Origin: Bacteroidota bacterium | GTDB lineage: Bacteria > Bacteroidota > Ignavibacteria > Ignavibacteriales > Ignavibacteriaceae | Reading direction: 5' to 3' | Assembly: GCA_023406915.1 (NCBI GenBank) | Contig: JAEXTR010000384.1 | Coordinates: 1 to 7,239, forward strand | Length of the DNA: 7,239 nt | Shown here: positions 1 through 6,635 of the stretch, piece after piece | How the letters are laid out: every line of letters starts with the position of its first letter | Position numbering within the stretch: position 1 is the stretch's first letter | The notes under the pieces: model-generated | The model's database searches: none | Told to the model about the DNA's origin: nothing | What the model saw: only the letters and a program-made list of their open reading frames with translations | Translations under genes and position numbers: made by a program

Positions 1-236
1 GCAGAACCAATGAAGGGGGCAGGCACGGATCAGATCATATCCCCTCCACATCCGGAAACGGGAATAGCTCCGGGAATGATAATAACTTTGATCTGCGCAA
101 ACCAGCAGTAAATGATTCAAATACGAATAATACGAACAGCAGTTCGGGAAATAACAATTCAAACAACAGCGGTTCCAACCGCCGCACTGATGACGGTGGA
201 AGGAATAATTCAGGTAACAAGAGAGGCGGACGATAA
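1..236 (+). CDS. C-terminal tail of an upstream protein, Asn/Ser/Gly-rich (partial, 5' end outside window)
   Basis: A frame open from base 3 runs without a stop for 77 codons to TAA at 234-236. It has no start codon that must be used, so it is read as the end of a gene that begins upstream. About 60% of its residues are Asn (20), Ser (13) or Gly (13), in runs such as NNTNSSSGNNNSNNSG, and it ends in a basic GNKRGGR. This is a disordered low-complexity tail with no domain and no recognisable function. Coding status is inferred from the open frame reaching the window edge and from the tight junction: the next gene starts one base after the stop, as expected in an operon. The other frames here give only low-complexity shadows. 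The identity of the parent protein cannot be told from this window. Confidence 0.6.
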   Translation, partial: RTNEGGRHGSDHIPSTSGNGNSSGNDNNFDLRKPAVNDSNTNNTNSSSGNNNSNNSGSNRRTDDGGRNNSGNKRGGR

Positions 237-237
237 G

Positions 238-1665
238 ATGGTACGGTTCCAGATGATTCGGATATCACTACTACTTCTTTTAGCGAGTGCAACATTATAC
301 AGTCAGGGGGTTAATGATGCCCTTCGGCTTAGCGAGCAAGGCATTGGATACAGCACCCGGGCGCTTGGTATGGGTAATGCCTATATCGGATTGAGTGACG
401 ATGCTACAGGCATGCACATTAATCCGGCTGGTATAGGACTGGCAAAACGTATGGAATTTACCGGTGGACTCAGTTACACGAACATGAGTAATGCTTCAAC
501 TTTCTTTGGAAACACGACCAATTATGACAACAGCAGCACGAAGCTGAACAATCTGAGCTTTTTGCTTCCCTTTCCAACTGTTCGGGGTTCCCTTGTTTTC
601 GGAATGACGTACAATGTAGAAAAGGATTTTAACCGGGGCATGAAGTTCGATGGATACAACCCCGGGAACAATTCCTTTATCCAAAATGCCCTGGGTGTTG
701 ATGATGCATACGATCTTTTTCTGACTGATGATGACGGCAATACCAAGATCAATGGACGATTGAATCAGAGCGGCAGCATCCTGGAATCAGGTACTGTCAG
801 CAAGTGGGGGTTTTCTGGTGCAATTGAAGCATATCCAAACCTGTTTCTGGGTGCTACGCTGAATATCATGAACAGTTCCTACGAAAATAGTCGTGAATAT
901 TTTGAAGATGACCTCCTTGGCATCTATGATACAATGGAACTTGCACCCGGTTATCCCTTTACAAGACAGTTTAGATACTTTGCCTACAGCCCTGTGTATA
1001 AATGGGATATTGGCGGCTGGAATATGAAGGCAGGTGCCCTTTACCAGATCAAGGATTTTGCCCGGGTGGGGATCACAATTCAATTCCCTAAAGTTTTTAG
1101 CGTCAATGAGAAGTTTGAGTATAGTGCTTCTTCACATTTCGGTGATGGCACAGTAAAAAATGTTGGTAATTCAGGTGATCCAAGTGAAGTGGAGTATGAC
1201 ATCATTACTCCGTTTGAACTCTCAGCAGGTGCGAGTTACAGATTTTATGGTCTGATCCTTTCCGGACAAGTTACTGCTGTGGATTACAAGCAAACAAAGT
1301 TCAGCAATCCGGAAGGATTGAGTGAGAAGGATATTGCAGACATTAACCGTGATATCAAGGATCAGTTGCGGGCGGTGATCAACTACAATATCGGTGCCGA
1401 ATATACTATTCCTCAGGTAGGTGTGCGGGTTCGTGCTGGGTACTTTGTACAGAAATCACCGTATCAGGGTGATGACAGCAGTTTTGACAAAAAGTATATT
1501 ACTGGTGGTATTGGTTTACTGCTTGATGATAATGTTTCTATCGATCTTGCGTATGCACGTGGTGAATGGAATGATATTGGCGATAATTACGGATCGGGTG
1601 TATCGCGTACATTGCAGAAGATCAAAACTGACAACCTGCTGTTAGGGGTTGGGTTCAGGTTTTAA
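238..1665 (+). CDS. Outer-membrane beta-barrel protein, OmpP1/FadL/TodX-like
   Basis: A 475-residue protein expected in the outer membrane. Residues 1-23 form a signal peptide (MVRFQMIRIS, then a Leu-rich core, then ATLYSQ), with cleavage probably near SQ|GVND. After it comes ALGMGNAYIGLSDDATG followed by NPAGIGL (about 42-68), the N-terminal signature of the OmpP1/FadL and related PorV-like barrels of the FCB group. Alternating aromatic/polar strands follow. The chain ends NLLLGVGFRF, a terminal Phe typical of the signal recognised by the barrel assembly machinery. FadL relatives carry long-chain fatty acids or other hydrophobic compounds; the substrate here is unknown. ATG 238 is chosen because it precedes a complete signal peptide and has GAGAGG 11 bases upstream. 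ATG 253 is a weaker alternative, and extension upstream to 112 would put low-complexity sequence before the signal peptide. It sits one base after the preceding gene and ends before a terminator. Confidence 0.8.
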   Translation: MVRFQMIRISLLLLLASATLYSQGVNDALRLSEQGIGYSTRALGMGNAYIGLSDDATGMHINPAGIGLAKRMEFTGGLSYTNMSNASTFFGNTTNYDNSSTKLNNLSFLLPFPTVRGSLVFGMTYNVEKDFNRGMKFDGYNPGNNSFIQNALGVDDAYDLFLTDDDGNTKINGRLNQSGSILESGTVSKWGFSGAIEAYPNLFLGATLNIMNSSYENSREYFEDDLLGIYDTMELAPGYPFTRQFRYFAYSPVYKWDIGGWNMKAGALYQIKDFARVGITIQFPKVFSVNEKFEYSASSHFGDGTVKNVGNSGDPSEVEYDIITPFELSAGASYRFYGLILSGQVTAVDYKQTKFSNPEGLSEKDIADINRDIKDQLRAVINYNIGAEYTIPQVGVRVRAGYFVQKSPYQGDDSSFDKKYITGGIGLLLDDNVSIDLAYARGEWNDIGDNYGSGVSRTLQKIKTDNLLLGVGFRF

Positions 1666-1683
1666 GTATTACACTTCTTCACT

Positions 1684-1713
1684 GAGGGCGGTTCATCCGC
1701 CCTTTTGTGTTTT
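1684..1713 (+). terminator. Rho-independent terminator after the outer-membrane protein gene
   Basis: A perfect 7-bp GC-rich stem, AGGGCGG (1685-1691) and CCGCCCT (1697-1703), encloses the 5-base loop TTCAT. A possible G-U pair extends it at 1684/1704. It is followed by the T-rich tract TTTTGTGTTTT (1703-1713). It lies 19 bases after the stop of the barrel gene and is oriented for the + strand. Read on the other strand, the hairpin is not followed by a T tract, so it would serve the convergent minus-strand gene only weakly, if at all. Confidence 0.85.
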
Positions 1714-1753
1714 AAAGGTTACGTTTGTCAGGGATTGTCACTAATTACGTATA

Positions 1754-2119
1754 CTATTCTGCATGATGACTGCGGTTCTGCTTCACCCGATAGCGCACGA
1801 TTTCTTCAATCAGGTCATACGGTATTGGTTTTGAAAATGGGAAACGAATCGTTCCTGTAGCACAATTGTATTCCTTCAGTTTATCTTCGAATGCAATGAT
1901 TGCGGAGGGATCAGGATACAAACCAAGATGGTTTTTGAAGGCAGCAAAGTGAACAAGATTGCCGTTGAGTTTAAATGTTGGGATACCATATGTCATCGCC
2001 TCTGTTGCATCAGGTGCCAACCGCTGTATGAGCTTGCGGACTTTTATGAGCAACTCCTGAACTTCAGGATTGCAAGTGGCAATATACTCATCGATATTTT
2101 TGGGTTTCATGTGTATCAT
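1754..2119 (-). CDS. DUF1801 (YdhG-like) domain protein
   Basis: A small soluble cytoplasmic protein of 121 residues that is almost entirely one DUF1801 domain. Family features in order: KNIDEYIA near the N-terminus, a helix with EVQELLIKVRKLI, then APDATEAMTYGIPTF, LNGNLVHFAAFKNHLGLYP, CATGTIRFPFSKPIP, and a C-terminal helix IEEIVRYRVKQN. Bacillus YdhG is described as a frataxin-like iron chaperone, but most DUF1801 proteins have no proven role, so iron handling is only a possibility. Two starts are possible: ATG at 2119, or ATG at 2110 (MKPKNIDEY). The second has GGATG six bases upstream and matches the usual family N-terminus, so the true protein may be 118 residues. The gene stands alone, convergent with the barrel gene and divergent from the permease cluster. 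It ends with TAG. Confidence 0.88.
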   Translation of the reverse strand: MIHMKPKNIDEYIATCNPEVQELLIKVRKLIQRLAPDATEAMTYGIPTFKLNGNLVHFAAFKNHLGLYPDPSAIIAFEDKLKEYNCATGTIRFPFSKPIPYDLIEEIVRYRVKQNRSHHAE

Positions 2120-2198
2120 CCGAAAATATTTTGCCAGTCAAGATACGATGAGGAATTGGGCTGAAAAAGGTGCAATTCCATATCTCAACAGATTTATT

Positions 2199-2206
2199 TA
2201 GATTTG
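2199..2206 (+). promoter_or_regulatory. Possible Bacteroidota-type -7 promoter box (TAnnTTTG)
   Basis: TAGATTTG is a perfect match to the TAnnTTTG box of Bacteroidota primary sigma factors. It lies in the A/T-rich gap upstream of the permease-to-dehydrogenase cluster and is correctly oriented for it. The matching -33 TTTG is not clear: 19-21 bases upstream lies only CAATTCC. An eight-base box with six fixed positions can arise by chance in a gap of this size, and the lineage is itself inferred. A TATAAC at 2214-2219 lacks a sigma-70 -35 partner. Confidence 0.25.
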
Positions 2207-2279
2207 GAGTTTGTATAACCAAAGAAGTACGAGTGAAGCTCATCCGCATACATTATGATCACAACACCATCCAGCAGGG

Positions 2280-3404
2280 ATGCGGAACCATCATGCCAAT
2301 TCATTGGGTGACGGAGTGACAAAATCATTTGTCGTGTTTAAATGGGAGCTTAAAAAAGCATTTCTCAATCCACTGTATGTGATTGTATTTCTAATCATCC
2401 CAATCCTTTTACTTCTGCTATCCACTGGCACTGAAAAAAAAGAACAGAACATCCGGCTTCCTGTAGTAGTTGGTATTTCTGCACCCGGGGATGTACCAGT
2501 AAGAACGGTGCAATCCGATTCACTGATACTGATCAGGAGCGTTGCTGACACCCTGAGTGTTGAGGAGAAAAAAAGTTTTTTCTCCACCCTGATCCGGAGG
2601 GGGTTACTGACGGGCGCTGTAATTTTTTCCCCTGATGATCAGCATTTGGTCATGGCTGGCAATGATACTGAAGCCGAAGTGATCACCAAATGGGTATCAA
2701 GGATTATCCGGAAGAACATAGCAGATAGTGCCACCCTCAGTAAGCGTGAAGTATACTTCCTGACAGAGGGGATTGACCGGGCATCCGCAATTACCCTGGA
2801 GAAACGTCGTGGTATGGGTGTGCTTTGGCTGACTGCTGTTTTCGTGTTTGGGGTTGCTTTGACAGGTTCAATATTTGCAAAGAGTATGTTCGAAGAAAGA
2901 AAAGGAAAACTGCTGGAAGTGTTTTTGACCACGTGCAGCCCCGCGGCATTGGTCTGGGGAAAATTTGCAGCGTTATTTGTATTTTCTTTTCTTCAGTTTG
3001 CTCTCCTTTATGCAGGAGTCTTTCTCTTCACTGATTCAGGCAATACAGCTAGCGCCATACCATTAGTTATAGGCGGAATGCTGGGTATCAGCAGCTTGTT
3101 TTTTATTACTTCATGGTACTTTTTTACTGGTGTATCGGTGTATTCTGAGATTGGATTTGTGGGGATGAGTTTTCTAACACTCACGCTACTTGCTCTGCCA
3201 GTATGGCTGCCGGCCGGAAACGGATTATTAGTGTCAGAGTTTTTCAAATGGATACCATTTACCATGTTTCAGAGTTCACTGACAGGGATACTGGAAAGCA
3301 AGGAAAACATTGAAGCAATATTCCAGTCAGTTGTGCAGGTTGGCGGCGGGATTTTTCTCCTGAGTAGATCTGCCCGATTGTTATGTAAAAGGATTGACCG
3401 GTAG
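2280..3404 (+). CDS. ABC-2 type transporter permease subunit
   Basis: An inner-membrane permease of 374 residues with the layout of the ABC2_membrane_3 (NatB-like) family: TM1 at about 31-48, an extracytoplasmic domain at about 50-176, then clustered membrane segments at about 179-201, 224-250, 259-283, 291-311 and 349-362. Just after TM2, FEERKGKLLEVFLTTCSPAA (204-223) is the cytoplasmic coupling segment seen before TM3 in exporters of this class. Such permeases normally work with a separate ATPase, but no Walker-motif ABC gene is present nearby, so substrate and partner are unknown. The start is uncertain. ATG 2280 gives the full length but has no well-spaced ribosome site. GTG 2316, with GGTGA four bases upstream, would give MTKSFVVFKWELKKAF, a more typical N-terminus. 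It is the first gene of the cluster, and PrsW starts nine bases after its TAG. Confidence 0.85.
   Translation: MRNHHANSLGDGVTKSFVVFKWELKKAFLNPLYVIVFLIIPILLLLLSTGTEKKEQNIRLPVVVGISAPGDVPVRTVQSDSLILIRSVADTLSVEEKKSFFSTLIRRGLLTGAVIFSPDDQHLVMAGNDTEAEVITKWVSRIIRKNIADSATLSKREVYFLTEGIDRASAITLEKRRGMGVLWLTAVFVFGVALTGSIFAKSMFEERKGKLLEVFLTTCSPAALVWGKFAALFVFSFLQFALLYAGVFLFTDSGNTASAIPLVIGGMLGISSLFFITSWYFFTGVSVYSEIGFVGMSFLTLTLLALPVWLPAGNGLLVSEFFKWIPFTMFQSSLTGILESKENIEAIFQSVVQVGGGIFLLSRSARLLCKRIDR
2564..2585. repeat. Perfect 10-bp inverted repeat of A and T tracts inside the permease gene
   Basis: The left arm GGAGAAAAAA (2564-2573) and right arm TTTTTTCTCC (2576-2585) are exact reverse complements separated by two bases (AG). 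It lies in codons for EEKKSFFS in the extracytoplasmic domain. As RNA it could form a stem of about 8 bp with a short loop. The A7 and T6 runs are also places where polymerase or sequencing slippage is likely. No function is claimed; codon choice for Lys-Lys-Ser-Phe-Phe is enough to make it. Confidence 0.5.
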
Positions 3405-3413
3405 GCTGTCAAT

Positions 3414-4373
3414 ATGATCATCTTCCTTTCGTTACTTGCAGCAGTTATACCAACTATTCTCTACGTAGTTCTGTTGTGGCGGTTAGATCGTTTCGACCGT
3501 GAACCATTTAAGGACCTGTTCATTACATTTTTGTACGGCGGCATAGGCGTTATCATCATAGCAATCATTGCAACTGTTAGTATTAACTGGCTAGTCTCAG
3601 TCCGGTTTGCTCTGATACCTAAAGACAGCAGACTTGAGACAATGCTTATTGCCCCTGTTATTGAAGAAACACTCAAGGCAGTTTTTCTTATCATTGCGTT
3701 ACGAAAAAGACCGTTCGATTCTTATCTGGATGGCTTTGTATATGGTGCTGCTACCGGATTTGGCTTCGCTATGACTGAAAATTTTCTGTATTTCATTGCT
3801 GGGTCGCAATCAGCATCAGGTTGGGTAACAATCGTAATCATCCGCTCGCTATTTTCTGCTACAATGCATGGCATTGCAACTGGTTTTTTTGGATTGTGTT
3901 ATGCTATGTATCGGTTCAGCACGTATAAGGTACGTCGGGTTTTTCCTGCAATTGGTTGGACAGTGGCATTAATCATTCATGCCGGCTGGAATACCGGTGT
4001 CAGTTCGGAAGATACGGTATTGCTCTCCTTTCTTTTTGTTATCGTAGCGGTGCTGCTGTCAGTTGCAGTTTTCAGAGCTCTGCTCATAAATGAAGAGAAG
4101 ATCATCTTTCAGGAGCTAAAAGAGGAAGCTGATTTAGGGATCATCCCGGCAACCCATCCAGGTATCATGAGTTCACACCTAAGGCACCGGGATGGTTGGA
4201 TTCACCAGGGAATCAAGGAACTGTATGTACGGTCTGCGATAAGACTGGCATTCAAGAAACACGCATTGAAACAACCAGGACACAAGCCAAACACCCTGCT
4301 TGAACAGGAAGTTGTGTACTATCGGAATAAGATGCATTCACTGATCTCGGATCAGGTTTTACAGGAGCACTGA
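3414..4373 (+). CDS. PrsW family intramembrane metalloprotease
   Basis: A 319-residue multi-spanning membrane protein of the PrsW family (peptidase M82). It has LDRFDREPFKDLFITF after TM1 (24-39). The conserved motifs follow: IEETLK (E84, E85, K88), DGFVYGAATGFGFAMTEN (E122, N123), MHGIATGFFG (H152) and HAGWN (H189, N193). These Glu and His residues in membrane segments are the proposed metal and catalytic site. In Bacillus subtilis PrsW cleaves an anti-sigma factor (RsiW); no sigma/anti-sigma pair lies in this window, so the target here is unknown. After the last membrane segment (about 203-222) there is a tail of nearly 100 residues, mostly charged, making it clearly longer than B. subtilis PrsW. 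The permease ends nine bases before and the next gene starts five bases after, so it is probably co-transcribed with both. Confidence 0.9.
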   Translation: MIIFLSLLAAVIPTILYVVLLWRLDRFDREPFKDLFITFLYGGIGVIIIAIIATVSINWLVSVRFALIPKDSRLETMLIAPVIEETLKAVFLIIALRKRPFDSYLDGFVYGAATGFGFAMTENFLYFIAGSQSASGWVTIVIIRSLFSATMHGIATGFFGLCYAMYRFSTYKVRRVFPAIGWTVALIIHAGWNTGVSSEDTVLLSFLFVIVAVLLSVAVFRALLINEEKIIFQELKEEADLGIIPATHPGIMSSHLRHRDGWIHQGIKELYVRSAIRLAFKKHALKQPGHKPNTLLEQEVVYYRNKMHSLISDQVLQEH

Positions 4374-4378
4374 ACACT

Positions 4379-5083
4379 ATGGCTGAACAGCAGGTCAATA
4401 TCATTGTTGTGCCACCATTACCAATACTGAATGCGGCTGAAACGACGCCGTTCGCAATTATGCAGCGGGAACATTCATGCCAACTGTACAGTACGCTGTA
4501 TTGCAATACCGCAGACAATCTATTTAAACTACCGGGCAACTTCAGAAAGGTGTTTTGCCTGGATGCCCATGACCGGGAATTCAGTGACACCATTAACCTT
4601 AAAATGCAGGAGAGGGTTGAATTTCAGTTTATTGATCCTGAGCGAAAGACTGAGAGTCTACGACATTTGATGGCGCATTATACACAGGATGTTCCATTCA
4701 CAATTCTTCTCCGACCATTTGTTATGGACCTGCGACAAGGAATGTTTGCTGAGACAATAAACTTTCTCAACTATGATGACAGCGTTTGCTGTGCAGGCAG
4801 ATCAAAGTATGATACCATCTGCTTTACCGGAGTGAATGCGCTCCACCCATCTGCATTTTCCCATTTTACCGATAGGTATTACAGCTATGATCACTACCTT
4901 CGAAGTGTATCTGCTGAAGAGTACAGGAGTTTCGAGGTACGCGCAGGCTGGGAACTCCATGACTGGGGTTCATTTATTGACCTGTACCGGTTTCTTTCAA
5001 CCAAACAGAGTGAAGAGTTTAATTCACGTGAACGCCATGAGGCTCTGACAGAATTGTTTATTGAGTTTAAGGATTTCCTATGA
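4379..5083 (+). CDS. Uncharacterised 234-residue protein, possibly GT-A/DUF2064-like
   Basis: A soluble protein with no signal peptide or membrane segment, not firmly recognised. The middle and end resemble the order of elements in DUF2064 (GT-A fold, nucleotide-sugar-transferase-like) proteins: a buried strand TILLRPFVMDL (108-118), NFLNYDDSVCCAG (128-140), YDTICFTGVNALHPSAF (144-160), and ELHDWGSFIDLYRFL (192-206), which could stand where DUF2064 has its DVDTPEDL-like end. The usual GSDCP and DGGYY motifs are absent, so if related it is probably inactive or altered; this is an inference by eye. The start ATG 4379 has AGGAG about 11 bases upstream, five bases after the PrsW stop. The last four bases, ATGA, overlap the nadD start, indicating translational coupling with NAD synthesis. 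It is a real gene by its position, but its function is unknown. Confidence 0.75.
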   Translation: MAEQQVNIIVVPPLPILNAAETTPFAIMQREHSCQLYSTLYCNTADNLFKLPGNFRKVFCLDAHDREFSDTINLKMQERVEFQFIDPERKTESLRHLMAHYTQDVPFTILLRPFVMDLRQGMFAETINFLNYDDSVCCAGRSKYDTICFTGVNALHPSAFSHFTDRYYSYDHYLRSVSAEEYRSFEVRAGWELHDWGSFIDLYRFLSTKQSEEFNSRERHEALTELFIEFKDFL

Positions 5084-5667
5084 AGCGAACAGGAATCTTT
5101 GGTGGTGCTTTCAATCCGGTGCATCACGGGCACCTGATCAGCGCAATGCATTTTATTGAATCGTGCCAATTGGATGAATTGATTCTCATTCCCGCATACC
5201 GCTCCCCTTTTAAGCAGGAGGACAGTATGGCTTTGCACAGGCTACAGATGTGCAGACTTGCGGTGAAAGACATCAAAGGGATGAGCGTATCAGACTGGGA
5301 AATTGAGCAAGGGGGTACATCATTCACGGTTGATACCCTGAGACACTTCAGTGAACCGGGTAGAGCCTTGTATATGCTGATCGGGTATGATCAGATTCCA
5401 CGGTTCCATGAATGGAAAGAGTATGAAACGATTTTTACATTAGCAACTGTAGTGGTTGCCAGAAGGGGCGGCATTGCAGAGCTAACGAATCCGGTAATTG
5501 AGAAAGAAAGATTCCACTTCATCAGGACACCACATATTGAAATCAGTTCAACAGACATAAGGACCAGGAGCGAAAAGAACCAGCGTATCAATTTTCTTGT
5601 TCCTCCTGAAGTAGCTGAGTATATTACTTATCATAACCTCTACCGATTTGGAATACAGAATGACTGA
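5080..5667 (+). CDS. nadD: Nicotinate-nucleotide adenylyltransferase
   Basis: A cytoplasmic enzyme of 195 residues, normal length for the family, that joins ATP and nicotinate mononucleotide to make deamido-NAD, the next-to-last step of NAD synthesis. The nucleotidyltransferase signature is complete: GIFGGAFNPVHHGHL (5-19), with the (H/T)xGH site at HHGH 15-18. SPFK (42-45) matches the usual SPHK substrate loop. GTSFTVDTL (79-87) and IGYDQIPRFHEW (101-112, the family GxDxxxxFxxW) follow. ISSTDIR (155-161) is the C-terminal ATP-binding ISSTxIR motif. PPEVAEYITYHNLY is a typical family ending. Its ATG overlaps the TGA of the preceding gene by four bases, and its own end overlaps the next gene by eight, so it lies inside an operon and is probably translated by coupling. 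Identification is firm. Confidence 0.96.
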   Translation: MKRTGIFGGAFNPVHHGHLISAMHFIESCQLDELILIPAYRSPFKQEDSMALHRLQMCRLAVKDIKGMSVSDWEIEQGGTSFTVDTLRHFSEPGRALYMLIGYDQIPRFHEWKEYETIFTLATVVVARRGGIAELTNPVIEKERFHFIRTPHIEISSTDIRTRSEKNQRINFLVPPEVAEYITYHNLYRFGIQND

Positions 5668-6610
5668 ACAGTTTTTTGAAGCATTAGTGCAAGGTGACAA
5701 AAGAACCATTGCAAGAGCCATAACATATATTGAATCAGAATACCCGGAAAGCGAAACTTTACTCAAACAGATCCATGTAAAGACTGGAAATGCCTACCGC
5801 ATTGGAATCACTGGCCCCCCCGGGTCAGGAAAGAGTACACTGACAAATCAGTTGACAAAGTGGTACCGTAAACAGGGGTTGAAGATCGGGATAATCGCAG
5901 TTGACCCCACTTCACCATTCACCGGTGGTGCATTACTCGGGGACAGAGTCAGGATGAGCGAGATTGGCAGGGACGAAGGTGTGTTTATAAGAAGCATGGC
6001 AACCCGTGGAAGTCTGGGCGGACTGAATAAGAAAGCCGTTGATGCAGCTGATGTTCTCGATGCAGCCGGGTATGATTTGATACTGTATGAGACCGTGGGA
6101 GTCGGGCAGTCTGAATTGGATATTGTAAAGGCCGCTGATACCACCATTGTGGTGCTTGTTCCTGAATCTGGTGATGCTGTCCAGGCGATGAAAGCCGGAA
6201 TAATGGAGATTGCGGATTTCTTTGTTGTGAATAAGTCTGACCGCCCTGGTGCAGAGCAGGCTGTTACTGCACTGAAAAGCATGCTGCAGTTCAGGGATCA
6301 TGATGAGACTACCTGGATGCCTGGAATCGTGCAAACTATCGCTAGTGAGAATGAAGGATTAGAGGATGTCGCCGGAGAAATTTCCCGCCACCGCGAGCAT
6401 CAGGAGAAGTTTCAGACATTTCTCTCACGAAGAGAAAAGAAATCACGCGAACGGATAAAGGATATTGTGGAAACGAAGATAATCCGTGAGCTGTGGAAAA
6501 AGGATAATGAAGAGAAACTTGTTGACGCAGTCAGAGAAGTTGTTGTTGGAAAAGTATCACCCTATGATATAGCAGAAAGCATAATCGAAGCATTTAAAAA
6601 TCGTTTTTAA
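5660..6610 (+). CDS. meaB: MeaB/ArgK-type GTPase, methylmalonyl-CoA mutase chaperone
   Basis: A cytoplasmic G3E-family GTPase of 316 residues. MeaB proteins load and protect the adenosylcobalamin cofactor of methylmalonyl-CoA mutase; older annotations call them LAO/AO transport ATPase (ArgK). Visible motifs: the P-loop GPPGSGKST (52-60), VDPTSPFTGGALLGDRVRM (81-99), IRSMATRGSLGGL (110-122), ETVGVGQSE (144-152), NKSD (191-194, the guanine-recognising NKxD) and IASENEGLED (227-236). The helical C-terminal part (about 262-316), ending SPYDIAESIIEAF, fits the family dimerisation arm. ATG 5660 is chosen, overlapping the nadD end by eight bases with GGA seven bases upstream. An in-frame TTG at 5648 would add four residues. 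No mutase gene is in view; the acyl-CoA dehydrogenase that follows fits a propionyl/methylmalonyl or branched-chain pathway. Confidence 0.95.
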   Translation: MTEQFFEALVQGDKRTIARAITYIESEYPESETLLKQIHVKTGNAYRIGITGPPGSGKSTLTNQLTKWYRKQGLKIGIIAVDPTSPFTGGALLGDRVRMSEIGRDEGVFIRSMATRGSLGGLNKKAVDAADVLDAAGYDLILYETVGVGQSELDIVKAADTTIVVLVPESGDAVQAMKAGIMEIADFFVVNKSDRPGAEQAVTALKSMLQFRDHDETTWMPGIVQTIASENEGLEDVAGEISRHREHQEKFQTFLSRREKKSRERIKDIVETKIIRELWKKDNEEKLVDAVREVVVGKVSPYDIAESIIEAFKNRF

Positions 6611-6623
6611 CCACCGTTTTATA

Positions 6624-6629
6624 AGAGGG
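6624..6629 (+). promoter_or_regulatory. Ribosome binding site of the acyl-CoA dehydrogenase gene
   Basis: AGAGGG lies six bases before ATG 6636, the best-spaced Shine-Dalgarno site in the window. It fixes the start of the dehydrogenase and shows that this gene is translated independently, unlike the overlapping genes before it. The 25-base gap 6611-6635 contains no terminator hairpin, so transcription probably continues from meaB. Confidence 0.6.
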
Positions 6630-6635
6630 CAAACT

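Noticed and set aside
112..237. Extension of the barrel protein frame upstream to ATG 112
   Set aside because: It would place 42 low-complexity residues ahead of a complete signal peptide and overlap the C-terminal tail of the upstream gene. ATG 238 has a plausible ribosome site and directly precedes the signal peptide.
1697..1751. Terminator for the minus-strand DUF1801 gene
   Set aside because: The only strong hairpin lacks a T tract when read on the minus strand, and no other hairpin with T tract lies after base 1754 in that direction.
2203..2223. Imperfect operator-like repeat TTTGG...CCAAA before the permease
   Set aside because: Arms are only five bases with an 11-base spacer, too weak to separate from chance in A/T-rich sequence.
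5648..5659. TTG 5648 as the meaB start
   Set aside because: It adds only four residues with no family support and has no better ribosome site. ATG 5660 is preferred, giving an eight-base overlap with nadD.
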